Assembly: GCA_022496805.1 (NCBI GenBank)
Contig: CM040093.1
Coordinates: 3,288,501 to 3,352,500 of the forward strand
Length of the DNA stretch: 64,000 nt
Reading direction: 5' to 3'
From: Pohlia nutans
Lineage: Eukaryota; Streptophyta; Bryopsida; Bryales; Mniaceae
The notes under the pieces are model-generated. The model saw only the letters and a program-made list of their open reading frames with translations, had not been told where the DNA came from and did no database searches. Of the stretch, positions 11,618 to 23,579 are shown piece after piece (positions within the stretch are counted from its first letter, which is position 1; each line of letters starts with the position of its first letter). Position numbers and translations under genes: made by a program.

Positions 11618-12390
11618 CCCCTAAACGTCACAGCGTCCAGTTTCTGGACGACTAACATATTCAAACTCACCCTACGTTCTCATCAATGTTTGGATGAAAG
11701 TCAATTCAATTTTTAGGAGATACTTCACCAAGTTGTTGTCTTATCTAATGTTTGGATTTAGTGATACTTGAGTACATAATATTCTAAAATTACAAATGTA
11801 GAAGTATGTCAAGTTGTTGACCAAGCCAAAATTGCATTGACTGTAGTTCAAAAGTGGCCTTGCAAAAATGAGGTCATAGATTTAAGAAACACAAAAATTT
11901 CAAAGTATCACTATGTTTAAGAGTATCTCATTTCAAATTCATTCCAACAAATTTTACTCAAAAAATATTAAAATTTTGTTTGTAATCAAATTTAGAAGGA
12001 ATTTTAAATTTTAACTTTCAAATTTTAAATAAAATATTGGTGGTAGTATTGGTGAATTGAACCGTACGAATGGAATCTAAAATTCAAAATCTAGAACTTT
12101 CATTTGTATATCAATTCCAAAATATTCTTCTAAATAGTACTTTATGATGATTTTTCTCAAATCGTCAATTCCAGGGACACCCTACTGTAGTACGTTTTGG
12201 AATTAAAGAGGGTTGAGTACCGGTATACCAAGTTAGGAATCTAGACTAACATTGAATTGGAGCTTGTTAGAGTTAGATGGCATGCCGAATGGTGGGGTTC
12301 ATTATGATAAGGTGGAGACTTCATTTTCAAGTTTCAAGTTTTTCTAGTTGAGATTTTTATTTTTTATTTTTTTTCAAAAAAAGAAAAGAA
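11618..12390. other. Unpaired TTAA-type end and AT-rich DNA
   Basis: TTAA at 11614-11617 is followed by CCCCTAAACGTCACAGCG and a TCCAG..CTGGA palindrome, the same end type as copies at 3711, 22482 and 37017. I found no matching right end before 12400, so this may be a truncated element. The rest is AT-rich with no gene. Confidence 0.4.
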
Positions 12391-12590
12391 ATATCAAACA
12401 CACTTAGTTTAGAATAGAGACAATGCTAAACGGTATAAATCAAGGACCACACAAGAATCGAACTTGGACCTTCAAATATACACACATCAACCTTAGTCTT
12501 GCAACCATTCTTCAACCTATTCGATTCTTGTAGCCTCTCATTTATGCTGTTTGGCGATGTCTCTATTTTGAGTTAAGTGTGTTGATGTTG
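12391..12590. repeat. Inverted-repeat element, about 200 bp, with tRNA-like interior
   Basis: Arms of about 45-50 nt (including CACACTTAGTTTAGAATAGA on the left and its diverged complement near 12566-12586) enclose an interior that resembles the antisense of a tRNA 3' half (around 12450-12512). Target duplication not clear. Confidence 0.4.
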
Positions 12591-13130
12591 AGTTGGAATT
12601 TGGAACAATAAACTCCAAATTAGTATTAACGGGAACCTTTCAAATATTTTTTGCATAAACAAGAGGGGATTAGGGTATTTTGCAATCATGATGTGCAATT
12701 AAAAATAGAAGATACACCAACTTCAATCGTTTTGAGGGCCGTGAACTAGGTTGTTGTATTCAGTGTCTCCTTTGAGCCAAATAAATTGTTGACCAACCCA
12801 TACACATCCATTTTTCAAGAGCCAGAGAGCTATTTAGAGTGTTGGTGGAGATGCTCTAATACCACCATGTTTCCAATTCTACCCTCATGTTTTAATGGTG
12901 TACATTTCAAACCAAAAATGTTTACCAACAATACATGAGGGCAGAATGGGAAACATGGTCAGGTAATAGGTTGGTGTACTTTACCACCTGCTCTACACAT
13001 CCAATCCAGATTCCTGTTGTAGCATTAATTCCAACATGTTCAAACTAATTTTTACCGGCAGTATTTGAATAATTATGATCATATGAGTTCCATGAAGTAC
13101 AAGTTCGTCCTTGCAGGTCACATAAACCAA

Positions 13131-13312
13131 CACTACAAGGAGAAGGCGTGGCTTTTCACTCCTTCTGTGAGTCAAATGGCACCACTTCGCACTCACCTAT
13201 TTTTTGGTTGGACTTGGAGAGTGCCATTTGTCACGTAGGACAAGCGTGTATAGTGAAAAGCGACAATGAATAGGATCCTCCAAAGTGAGAAACGACGCCT
13301 CTGCTTGTAGTG
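13131..13312. mobile_element. CACTA-like MITE, 182 bp
   Basis: It begins CACTACAAGGAGAAGGCGT and ends with the near complement finishing TTGTAGTG. CAA is present on both sides (13128-13130 and 13313-13315), giving the 3-bp duplication typical of CACTA elements. A second member lies at 14651-14824. No ORF. Confidence 0.75.
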
Positions 13313-13424
13313 CAAAAGTTGCAATCCTACCAAATCCATTGGCTTCATACACAATCAACGTTGAAGTGATGCTTTCTACGTGCCTTAGAGCAGCACTCTC
13401 AATAGCTCCGGAAAAATGGATGTA

Positions 13425-14309
13425 CAGTCACCTATAGAAAGTAAGGTAACCCCACAATCCTCCATTCTCTAAAACACTTATCAAACTCACTACAATGATT
13501 TGCCAATCACCAAATTTTTCTCATAATACAACTTGTGTATGATGCAATTTTGTGTCAAATTTGGTGCAAGGAAGATGAGCGGAAGTTGCAAAAATGTCAA
13601 TTTATCAACTTTTTGTCTAATGTGAAAAGAAGTGCATATCAATTACGCAAAAGCTTCCAAGGATCCAAATTTTTTATAGAAGGTAGAAGTTGCAGTAAGG
13701 AACAATATGGTGTTATAAAAAAGAATGGTATTCCTAGGTGTTTTTAAATTAAATGGTGTCTACATGCAATTCAAAATAAAAAAATTAAGGCCAAATTTTA
13801 GTTTAATTATATAATAAAGTAATTAGCCTGCTTTTGTCACTTTTTTGTGAGACTGTATTGTCATAGTCAGGAACAATCTAATGTCATAAAAAAGTGACGA
13901 AAATGGATAAATTACTTTATTATATAATTAAACTAAAATTTGGCTTTACATTTAAAATTTTGAATTGCATGTGGACACCATTTAGTTTTAAAATACCTAG
14001 GAATACCATTCTTTTTTATAACACCATATTGTTCCTTACTGTGGCTTCTACCTTTTACGAAAAATTTGGATCCTTGGAAGCTTTTGTGTAATTGATATGC
14101 ATTATTTTTCACATCAAAGATAAAAGTTGGTAAATTGACATTAATGCAATTTCCGTTCATCTTCCATGTACCAAATTTGGCACAAAAGTGAGTCATACAC
14201 AAGCTGTATTGTGGGAAAATTTTGGTGATCGGCAAACCATCGTAAGAGTTTGGGAAGCGTTTTAGTGAATGGTGGATTGTGGGGTTACCTTACTTTCTAT
14301 AGGTGATTG
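13425..14309. mobile_element. Foldback element, 885 bp, TA-flanked
   Basis: The two halves are inverted copies of each other over about 430 nt each, meeting near 13865. The ends read CAGTCACCTATAGAAAG and CAATCACCTATAGAAAG and are flanked by TA (13423-13424 and 14310-14311). Open frames inside are mirror images of each other and look non-coding. The Tc1/mariner-like class is inferred from TA and the CA-start ends. Confidence 0.8.
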
Positions 14310-14650
14310 TACATGGGTTCGTCAACAATTTATTTTCAGACTGAGTCTAATTGAGTGATGTTCCATTGGTAGGGAACTTCATGGTATGCCCTGTAATTTT
14401 TGAATGACCTTCAGAGTGCAATAGAGAGTTGCTAGTGGAGATGCTCTTTTTATAATTGGCACTGCCATTGGAAGCTAGTTGAGGACCTACTCTAGGACAA
14501 AATAGGGACCGTGACAAGTTTACACTATGGAAGCTCCTACGTTCACTTGGAAAGTACTCATGTAGAACTGCTATCTTTCTCAACGTCCAGCCATGAAGTT
14601 GTTATATCTGAAGTTTTCACCCTTAATTTCACGGACCATGTGTATGGGTG

Positions 14651-14824
14651 CACTACAAGGAGAAAGGCGTTGCTTTTCACTCGGTAGGTGAGTCAAACGG
14701 CATCACTTCACACTCACTGCATGGGTGCTCAAAACTTGGTGAGTACGATTCGTCATGTAGGACAAGTGTGTATAATGAATTCTGACACTGTTCTAAGTAA
14801 GAAGCAACGCCTTTGCTAGTAGTG
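14651..14824. mobile_element. CACTA-like MITE, second copy, 174 bp
   Basis: It starts CACTACAAGGAGAAAGGCGT and ends CTAGTAGTG, and matches the 13131-13312 element along its length. Flanking triplets (GTG and GGG) do not match perfectly, so the duplication has decayed or the boundary is off by a base. Confidence 0.65.
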
Positions 14825-15255
14825 GGGATCAACATCAAATTTTATTGCTTGCTAAGCCTGTAGATGAAGTGACTGCCATGAGCCTGACTGACAACAACAT
14901 GGGTAGGCATCAATGATTTTTTGTTTTATTTTCAATTTTCCCAAATAGCGAGCTTTTTCATGATATAAACTTAGGTGGTACTTGGGTGATACTTGGTGTT
15001 ACCATGATGATACTTGGGTAATACCTACTAGGCAAAATTTGGTTACTCACCTAAATTTTCCTAAGTATTTGGCTATTGTTCCTTTCCTATTTTCAAAATT
15101 CCTTCTTTAAAATTAGCCATTGTATTTCAGGTGTAGCAATTGGGCTATTTTTAGTTGAAAAAATCACTAGCATTGCATTGAAATAGGTTTTGCTCTACAG
15201 TACTGATGCCTTTTAGATGTTGAATGTGGGTGCATGGAACTTAGAGCATGGAAAA
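14825..15255. other. AT-rich stretch, no gene seen
   Basis: Contains short direct repeats of the type TTGGGTGATACTTGGTG near 14973-15010. No coding frame or RNA gene was recognised. Confidence 0.35.
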
Positions 15256-15643
15256 CCCTTAAATGTCAAAGCAAGCTCCACGGGCTTGTTCATGAGAGAA
15301 TAATGGAGAAAAAAGTGGATTTTCTCAACCAAAATTGAATTGGATTGGTGCTTTGGAAAGGTGATGAAAAAGCAAGGCTAGATTTCCAACTTGCGCTTAA
15401 ATTAAACAACTATGGAACTATCCACAATTAAATGAAGGAATTGGGGGAAGGGGGGAGCTATGATCAGGTAGCATCTGTAGAGAGAGACAAAGCATTTTTA
15501 TTTATAAAAAACAAAAAAAACGCTAACCAGCAGCGCCTGCTAACCAGTAGGGTGGCCATTTTTTAATTTTTAGGAGCAACTGTTGTAGATTTATGGAGAT
15601 GCTCTTTGGGCTACCCTCCAAGGACCCTCTTGACGTTTAAAGG
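15256..15643. mobile_element. TTAA-type MITE (copy 3), 388 bp
   Basis: The right end reads CCTTTAAACGTCAAGAGGGT from outside and is followed by TTAA (15644-15647). The left end is CCCTTAAATGTCAAAGC; its outer TTAA is not preserved. The interior is closely related to both halves of the 26705-28565 element, which shows the extent of this subfamily. A further TTAA-CCCTTTAGTGC end starts right after it at 15648, with no partner found. Confidence 0.55.
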
Positions 15644-15647
15644 TTAA

Positions 15648-16027
15648 CCCTTTAGTGCTCAATTAACCACTTTGTGGTCCTTGATATGTCGAAAACGCGA
15701 ATAGCAGAAGATCCATGAAGAATTGGATTTTGAATTGTAAAGTTCAGATTTTGAGACTTATAATATATATCTTCTAGAAAAAGAAAGTTTCAATTTGGAG
15801 TTGTGCAACTATTAAAACACCTATGAATAAAATGCGAAAATATTGCAAATACTTGACAATACAATAAAATACTTACAAATACAACACATGTATTATGCTG
15901 TATTTCTTGTGTTTGGAAATTTGTTATCTTGTTTTATTTTTTTGGATTGTGTTCTCTTGTTCTTATTCCATTAGTGTATGTATTCCGGTCTTGATCCATG
16001 TACCAACTCCTTTCATATTGTAACGTA
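15648..16027. other. AT-rich 5' flank of the copia element
   Basis: No gene seen. The last seven bases, TAACGTA at 16021-16027, are repeated after the right LTR at 21478-21484. Confidence 0.4.
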
Positions 16028-16344
16028 TGTTGAAGTAGGATGATTGCGTGGGCTGAAGTTGCTCATAGCCAATGCGCATTAGCTAGTATAGATGATGCGA
16101 ATGAGCTAGAGTTGCAACTAGTGAAGTAGTACTAGTTAGAAGTAATGAGAAGTGGGTCTCCCAAGTGACATGGGCTGATCCTAGTGTAATAGGAGTTGAG
16201 TATGGGCTGATGTCCCATATGGATTGCCAAGGGGACTCCCTTGGGTGTGCTACTTAAGAGGGGCAGCCCGTGAGTAAAGATCATCTCTTTCCTATGCATT
16301 CCAAGTGTTTGTGTGAGGCTTTGGCATTCTAATCTAACCTTCAA
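16028..16344 (+). repeat. Left LTR of the copia element
   Basis: 317 bp, TG at the start, identical to the right LTR by direct reading. It should contain the promoter for the element; no TATA box was assigned with confidence. Confidence 0.9.
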
Positions 16345-17231
16345 TTGGTTATGGGCCCACTCATGTGTTTTGCGTGAGTGAAAGGTTAGATTGCTCGTTG
16401 TGTGGAGGTCGTGTGTTGGAGCGCTGATTTTGGAGTATTGGAGCGCTGATTTGGAGCTTTGGAGGGCTGAATTGGAGCTTTGGTGGGCTGATTTCGACAT
16501 TGGGAGGTACTACAATCTTCCTACCTTTGAACTACGTGTTGGAGGGCTGAATTGGCACTTTGGAGCATTCAATTGGTGATTCGGAGCTTTTGGAGCACTT
16601 TGGAGCACTTTTGGAGTTTATGCACCTCTACGAGGGCTGAATTGGAGCTTTAGAGCTTATTGGTGCTTGTTGGAGTATATTGGAGCTTATTGGAGCTTAT
16701 TGGAGCTTATTGGAGCTTATTGGAGTTTATTGGCTCAATTCGTGCTCAATTTGTGCACTTGTGTTGTTGCAAGGGACTTTTATGGTTTGAGGCTCTTGGG
16801 GTGAGTCTACAATCTGATTTTGGTATTGCAATTCTTGCACGAGGGTTTTCAATGTGATTAATGCCCTTGGAGTGCTCAAAATTAGAGTTTGGGTTAGTGA
16901 ATGCACAAGAGGGTGCATTACATGTTGTGAGGCACTAGGGTGCTGATTTGAGTGGATTGGAGCAAAGGAGTGCGCAATTCACTTAGTTAAGGTGTTGTGG
17001 TAACATTTTGGGCATTTGTATTGGGAAGCATCACGATTGAGTGTTGTGAGGTTGATGTGTAGCACAAAGGTGCTGATTTAGTGTTTGGAATAGCTTTGGG
17101 GGCATTGGAAGCACATACGTGTGCAAATTTGCTTCACATTTCACAAAATTGTCAAAAATTCATAAAAAAAACAATTTTTCTTAGCTTTTTAGGGGCTGAT
17201 TTTTGTGGGGGTCCGTACTTGAGTCAAGAAA
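16345..17231 (+). other. 5' leader of the copia element with tandem repeats
   Basis: This untranslated leader of about 890 nt contains two repetitive zones: GCTGA(T/A)TTGGAGCTTTGG-like words at 16420-16570 and about six 10-11 bp units of TTATTGGAGC type at 16640-16735. Short frames here are products of the repeats and are not likely genes. Confidence 0.6.
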
Positions 17232-20000
17232 ATGGCTTCATTTGAGGGTGAGGGTCCTAAAGTTGTAGACAAGTTCGATGGAGTCGATTTCCACTTGTGG
17301 AAATTCAAGATGGAAATGGTCATGGCTGAAAAGGAATTGTGGGAGATAGTTGACGGTAGCGAGGAACCCCCTTCGTCCGATGCCGAGGCTAGGGTGAAAA
17401 CTGCATACACTCGGCGCGAGAAGAAGGCGTTTGCGATTCTTGCTCTCAATCTTTCTGATTCCCAGCTCTCTCATATTCGGTCGTGCAAGACTCCCGCCGA
17501 GGCATGGGCCAAGCTTTGCAATATTCATGAGGCAAAGAGCTTGGTCAATATCTTGTTCTTGAGGCGCAAGTTTTTCACCATCAAGATGGAAGAAAACGAC
17601 GACATGTTGGCGCACATCAACAAAGTGAAGGCTCTTGCGGATCAGCTCAACGGCGCGGACGTGAACATTACCGACGGTGATATTGTTATGACGCTCCTCG
17701 AGAGTTTGCCGCCGTCGTACGAGTATCTTATTGTTGCTATGGAGAGTAGGCCCATTGCAGAGCTCACTCTCGATTATGTGACATCACGATTGTTGCATGA
17801 ACTCTCGCGGCGCAAAGAGAACGAGACTCGTGGCGATAGCGCGGCGCCTATGGCGAAGCAATCGAAGAGCGGTGTGAGTGGGAGCTCTACGGACAAGATA
17901 TGCTACTATTGCGGTAAGAAGGGCCATTTGGCAAAATTTTGCTACAAGCGCAAGAGAGAGGAAAGTGCCAACAATACAAAGGTCAACGATGCGGGCGATG
18001 AGTATGCATTTATGACTAGTCTTTCTTGCTATAGTGATGACACGGACGAGTATGCAATGATGGCAAGTGATATGTCATGCAATGGTAGTGTGATCAATTG
18101 GATTGTTGATTCGGGAGCCTCGAGTCACATGGTGCCCAATAGGACTTGTTTCCAATCATATCACGTCATATCTCCAAAGAATGTTATTTTGGGTGATGAT
18201 ACGGTTCTTCAAGCCGTGGGTAAAGGATCCATCGTCGTAGACACCGAGGTGAAGGGTCGTGTGAAGACAATTACCATCCATGATGTCCTCCACGTTCCCA
18301 AATTGAAGGCAAATCTTTTATCGGTGCGGCATTTGGTGATGAAGCATTTGCGAGTGGAATTTAGCGACGAAGGGTGTTTTGTGTTGTCCCCAAGTCGTGA
18401 GGAGGTGGCCATTATACACGAAGTCAACGGCTTGTATCAAATCAAGTTTTCCAAGATGCACGCGGCGGAATCCGCAACGTTGGTGCAATCGAGTTCAAAC
18501 GAGGACAAGTTGGCGTTGTGGCATCGTCGACTCGGGCATTTGAATGTCAAGAGTGTCAAAGCACTCCGTGGAATGGTAAGTGGCATGGATCTTCCTCTAT
18601 CACACGTCGCGCCTAGTTCATTTACATGTGAGGGTTGTATTGAAGGCAAGCAACAACGCTCACCGTTTCCAGTTGATGGGGCAACTCGTGCAACCAAGGT
18701 ACTTGAGATTGTGCATTCCGACGTGTGTGGTCCGATGAAGACCACGTCTATGGGGGGTTGCAAGTATTTTGTGACGTTCATTGATGATTTTTCGAGGAAG
18801 ATATGGTTGTATCCGATCAAAGCAAAGAGCGAGTGTTTTGAGAAGTTCAAAGAGTTTAACGCGTTGGTTGAGAAGCAATCCGAGCACAAGATCAAGGTGT
18901 TTCGATTGGATAATGGCGGCGAGTTCATGTCCAACCAATTTAGAGAGTTATTGAAGAAAGAAGGCATTGCTAGACAAACGACAACGCCATATACGCCACA
19001 ACAAAACGGAGTTGCGGAGCGTGCAAATAGAACGATTGTGGAGATGGCAAGGAGTATGTTGCATGCACAAAATTTGGGTTTGGACCTTTGGGCGGAAGCG
19101 GTGGTGACTGCAGTGTACACACGCAACCGATGCCCGACGAGTGCGGTTCAAAACATGACACCAGAGCAAGCGTGGAGTGGGAGGCCACCCCGCGTGGAGC
19201 ACATGCGCACATTTGGATGCATCGCATTTGCAAAGGTACCCGATTCTCAAAGAACCAAACTTGAGGCCAAGGCAACAAAATGTGTGTTTCTTGGATATTG
19301 TGAAGGTACCAAGGCGTACAGGCTCATGTCACTCGAGACCAAGATGATCATTCGAGCTCGTGATGTGACATTTTGCGAGAATTCCAAGGTTGAAGACAAT
19401 TTGGACGATGGTCCAAGTGGGAGAAGTGGCGATAAACCGGCGATTGTGGACCAATCTTTCAAATCTTCCGTTATTGATATTGTTGATGAAGACAAAGATG
19501 ACGAAGATGGACATAATGAGGAACATATTGAGGAGGGACCTTTGAAGACGAAGAATGGCGAGAAAAAGGCACAAGCAACGGCGGTTGAAGACAATGCATC
19601 CTCGAGCGATCGTCGTTATCCAGAGAGAAATCGTAGACCACTTGGCGAGTGGTGGAAGAATCATATTCTCCCTCAAGGTGGGGAGGAGCATGCAAACGTT
19701 GCACTTTTAGATGCTCCATTGACGATTCGTGAAGCTATGAGTTGTGATGATGCAAACAAGTGGGAGCAAGCCATGCAAGAGGAGTACAAATCGTTGATGG
19801 ACAATGGCACTTGGGAATTGACTCCCCTCCCCAAGAATCGCAACGCTATCGGTTGTAAGTGGGTATTTCGAGCAAAGAGAGATGCAACGGGTGATGTGGT
19901 TCGTTATAAGGCAAGATTGGTGGCAAAGGGCTTTTCACAAATCGAAGGTGTTGATTTTCATGAGACCTTTGCACCAGTGGCGAAATTCACCACTATTTGA
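17232..20000 (+). pseudogene. copia gag-pol, N-terminal part (gag, protease, integrase, start of RT), ends at premature TGA
   Basis: 922 codons from ATG 17232. Gag occupies about residues 1-220, followed by a CCHC knuckle (CYYCGKKGHLAKFC, about 225-238). Protease has DSGAS at about 292. The GAG-pre-integrase segment (LWHRRLGHLN) and HHCC-like zinc site precede the integrase core, whose acidic residues are seen in HSDVCGP, DNGGEF and GVAERANRT. RT begins at about 835 (NGTWELTPLP, KARLVAKGFSQ) and is cut at TTI-stop. Downstream codons continue in the same frame at once, so the TGA is a point nonsense change, one C-to-T step from CGA. Enzymatic steps after integrase would be lost without readthrough. 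Confidence 0.9.
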
Positions 20001-21176
20001 TGCATTTTGGCCATCGGGGCTGCCATGGATTTGGAAATGCATCAAATGGATGTGAAGACGGCGTTCTTGTACGGCGAGTTGGAGGAGGACATCTACATGG
20101 TGCAACCCAAGGGATTTGTGCAACGAGGTAATGAGAACCTTGTTTGCAAGTTGAACAAGTCATTGTATGGGTTGAAGCAATCTCCACGCGCATGGTATCA
20201 AAAGATTGACACGTTTCTTGTTCATATCGGGTTCACAAGGAGCATCGCTGATCACAGCTTGTATTTCATGCAAAAGGGGCAACATGTGGTCATCGTGATC
20301 ATATATGTGGATGATTTGATCATCCTTGCAAGTTGCATGAGGTCTTTGAAGGCATTGAAGGCAATGCTTGAGAACGAGTACGAGATGAGTGATCTCGGTG
20401 AGTTGCACTTTTGTCTAGGAGTTGAGTTTGTGCGAGATAGAGCAACACGCACCATAACAATGAATCATAGCAAGTATGTTATGGATGTGGTCAAACGCTT
20501 TGGCATGGAGGATTGCAAGCCGGTTGGCACTCCATTGGATGTGAATTCCAAGCTCGTGAAGCTCACGGATGAGGAGTATGCATTAGAGGCTCAATCTATG
20601 GTAGATGTTCCATACAAGCAAGCTGTAGGGTCATTGATGTATGCCATGATTGCAACAAGGCCAGACCTTGCGTATCCAATCAGCGTTGTGAGTCAACACA
20701 TGGCAAGACCGGGTTCAAGTCATTGGGTTGCGGTCAAGAGGATCATGCGGTACTTGAAAGGCACAAGTGATGTGAGGTTGTGTCTTGGAGGTGACAACAT
20801 TGTGATGAATGGGTATTGTGATGCGGATTATGCGGGTGATACCAATGATCGTAGATCCACCACGGGGTACATGTTCAAAGTTGTGAGATGCACTCAAGAG
20901 GAGGCTACAACAATCATGTGTGACAACCAAGGGAGTATGTCATTGGCGAAGAATCCAACGCATCATTCACGCACAAAGCACATTGATGTGCAATATCACT
21001 TCATTCGAGAGAAGTTAGAGATGAAGGTGATAGAGTTGAAGTATTGTCCAACGGAGCACATGGTGGCGGACGTGCTCACAAAGGCTCTTGCAAGAGATCG
21101 ACATCAAAGACTAGTGGTGGCATTTGGGCTCCAAGGCTTTGGCTATTCGCAAAGTGGGAGTGTTGAAGTAGGATGA
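20001..21176 (+). pseudogene. copia gag-pol, C-terminal part (RT and deleted RNase H)
   Basis: It is in the same frame as the upstream part. RT motifs visible are MDVKTAFLYGEL, SLYGLKQSPRAW and the catalytic YVDDLIIL near 20310. RNase H begins normally (YCDADYAG, RRSTTGY), then jumps from FKV to the TIMCDNQGSMSLAKNPTHH segment. The usual stretch with the TEAEY-type catalytic Glu is missing, an in-frame deletion of roughly 60 codons. The frame stops at 21174-21176, just inside the right LTR, as is common in copia. Confidence 0.88.
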
Positions 21177-21477
21177 TTGCGTGGGCTGAAGTTGCTCATA
21201 GCCAATGCGCATTAGCTAGTATAGATGATGCGAATGAGCTAGAGTTGCAACTAGTGAAGTAGTACTAGTTAGAAGTAATGAGAAGTGGGTCTCCCAAGTG
21301 ACATGGGCTGATCCTAGTGTAATAGGAGTTGAGTATGGGCTGATGTCCCATATGGATTGCCAAGGGGACTCCCTTGGGTGTGCTACTTAAGAGGGGCAGC
21401 CCGTGAGTAAAGATCATCTCTTTCCTATGCATTCCAAGTGTTTGTGTGAGGCTTTGGCATTCTAATCTAACCTTCAA
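21161..21477 (+). repeat. Right LTR of the copia element
   Basis: 317 bp, identical to the left LTR. It is preceded by a purine-rich tract and followed by TAACGTA, the duplicated target. Confidence 0.9.
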
Positions 21478-21484
21478 TAACGTA

Positions 21485-22105
21485 TAAATTTTTATCCTAA
21501 ACCGTACATGGATAAGTCACTCTCACTTATAAAATTCACAATAATTATGTGTGAGTCCATTCTTAACATGAAAGATTGCAACATAGAGGTGTTGACATAG
21601 GTCATTGCTGAACATCTTCACTTTCATTTAAAAAAAATTATGCCAAATTCTATTTAACTTTGAAGTCACACACCCTCCAAAATCTCATTTTTGACTGTGC
21701 ATTATACGGTTCAAAGACATACTATGATCTTCCAATCCCACCATCGGATGATTCTCTAATTTTGGCAAAATGTCTCCACTCCAGTTGAGAATACAATCGT
21801 ACAGTTACTTTCTAATTTAATTCATTTTATTTTTGGCAGTATCAATCATAGTGGAAAATCCAGTGAAATCCAGTGAACCTAGCTATAATACCAAAAGCGT
21901 TAAAGGTTAAGACAGACCCTGCCATTGTGTATGAAGATTGGAAATTCAGAGTGACAGGCATTTTTTGTTGTTTTTCAGTCAAAGTGTAAGTTAGAGGTTG
22001 TGGTTTTCAAGAGGTTAAGTATTTCGGTGGTTGCAAGCAGTGAAGGCTAATTTAATTTATGCAATGGCGAGACTCGTACAGGCTTTGTATGCGATACTCT
22101 TGCTA
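21485..22105. other. AT-rich stretch, no gene seen
   Basis: No coding frame, RNA gene or defined repeat was recognised. Confidence 0.35.
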
Positions 22106-22241
22106 AGGTAGAAGCACCTAATTGTGGCAATCACCTAATTGTGACAGATTCTAGGAACGGTCTTCATTTCAGAACACTTTTCTACGTGAGTCATAGATCA
22201 CAGATTTCAAGATAAAGTGTCATAATTAGGTGCTTCTACCT
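22106..22241. mobile_element. TA-flanked MITE, 136 bp
   Basis: Ends read AGGTAGAAGCACCTAATT(G/A)TG with TA outside (22104-22105 and 22242-22243). The outermost AGGTA matches the hairpin element at 7423-7573. Confidence 0.7.
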
Positions 22242-22481
22242 TATTCAGCTTCACATTTTTGGCTTTGGCATCTTCAACAACGCATCCCTTCCTAAGAGGT
22301 GGCATATCTCGAGCTACTAAGAAAAACACTACCTTGCCCATTGTGGTTCATAGTTCTTTAGCTCAACGTCTACCGTGCTCTTGTTGAAAAGGGTGGACTC
22401 CACTAACTGCTAAAGAATCTTATGTTAATGTCCCAGGTACCACCTAGTTCAAATTTTTTTGACAAATACTGATAACATTAA

Positions 22482-23579
22482 TCCCTAAACATCCCAGCGT
22501 CCAAAAACTGAATCACAAACAAATTCAAAGCCTTGCAACTTTCTCATACAACCTCAAATGACTTTCATCCAAGTCACCTTTAACACGCAATTCGCTATTT
22601 ATGCACTTGGCCAAGTGCGCTCATTTCATAAGCATATTTGACTTTAAAAAAAATTGGTTAAAAAGTTCTCTAAAAAACATCAATGTTGTCTTTCTACAAT
22701 CACTTAAATTGTAAAAAAATAATTATTTTAATTATTTTATATTCTTATCTTTATCTTTTCTTTTATCTTTTCTTTTATCTTTTCTTTTTTATCTTGATTT
22801 CTTTCTTGTCTTCTTTCTTGTCTCCCTTGTGTCTTTCTTCTTGATTTCTTTCATGTCTTCTTTCTTTTCTTGCTCTTGTCTTTCTTCTTGACTTCCTTTT
22901 TGTCTTCCTTTTTGTCTTTTTTTTCTTCTACTTTTTCTTCAGTTGTGGCTGCTGAACCCAAAACAATGGGAGCAAAGCAACCAAAAAAAAAAAAAAAGGT
23001 TTATTTATTTATTTATTTTGGTTGCTTTGCTCCCATTGTTTAGGGTTCAGCAGCCACAACTGAAGAAAAAGTAGAAGAAAAAAAAAAGACAAGAAGGAAG
23101 ACAAAAAGGAAGTCAAGAAGAAAGACAAGAGCAAGACAAGAAAGAAGACATGAAAGAAATCAAGATTAAAAAGAAAAGATAAAAGAAAAAATAAAGATAA
23201 GAATAAAAAATAATTAAAATAATTGTTTGTTTACAATGAAATGGATTGAAGAAAGACAATAATCGTCATTTTTAAAATAAAAAAAGTTAGACAAAAAAAT
23301 TTATGCGCTTGGGGACCAAGTGCATGATTATATGGCCAAGTGCGTAAATAGCGAATTGTGTGTTCTTTGTAAGCCTATTAAATTCTCTACCAATTACAAT
23401 AAACCTCTTGTAATGGGGAGCTGTTGATAATATTGGAGAGGCCTCCAAATGCAAGTATGCCAAATTTGTTGAGTAGATTTTATGCTTGCAATGGTCCCTT
23501 CATATACATCTGAGCCATGCTAATATCTATTTTAGAGGTTAGCATCTACTTGTGTTCAAAGGGTCGGTATGTTTAGGGG
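22482..23579. mobile_element. TTAA-type element (copy 4) carrying an internal foldback
   Basis: Left TTAA at 22478-22481 is followed by TCCCTAAACATCCCAGCG. The right end, read inward, is ACCCCTAAACATACCGACCC, with the outer TTAA decayed to TCAA. Most of its length is the 22582-23364 foldback, probably a later insertion. Confidence 0.55.
22582..23364. mobile_element. Foldback element with long polypyrimidine/polypurine arms, about 780 bp
   Basis: The ends share AACAC(R)CAATTCGCTATTTA. The inner arms are a TTTCTTC-rich strand (22740-22940) and its complement (23060-23210). The centre is a near-perfect palindrome around 23000 that includes TTGTGGCTGCTGAACCC and its complement. A partial copy of one end lies at 26366-26491. 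Confidence 0.75.

Larger units (their letters stand above)
16028..21477 (+). mobile_element. Ty1/copia LTR retrotransposon, 5.45 kb, recent but defective
   Basis: Two LTRs of 317 bp (16028-16344 and 21161-21477) appear identical base for base, so insertion was recent. Both start TGTTGAAG and end CCTTCAA. TAACGTA lies on both sides, a 5-7 bp target duplication depending on where the LTR end is drawn. A TGG-starting primer-binding-like site follows the left LTR (16347 on) and a purine run AAAGTGGGAG precedes the right LTR. Domain order gag, CCHC, protease, integrase, RT, RNase H defines copia. The polyprotein carries an in-frame TGA at 19998-20000 and lacks the middle of RNase H, so this copy cannot make a complete pol by itself. 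Confidence 0.95.

Noticed and set aside
16391..16857. Short frames in the copia leader with Trp/Leu repeats
   Set aside because: They are translations of the leader's short tandem repeats.
18437..19694. Antisense frames within copia pol
   Set aside because: Shadows of the gag-pol frame; no domain of their own.
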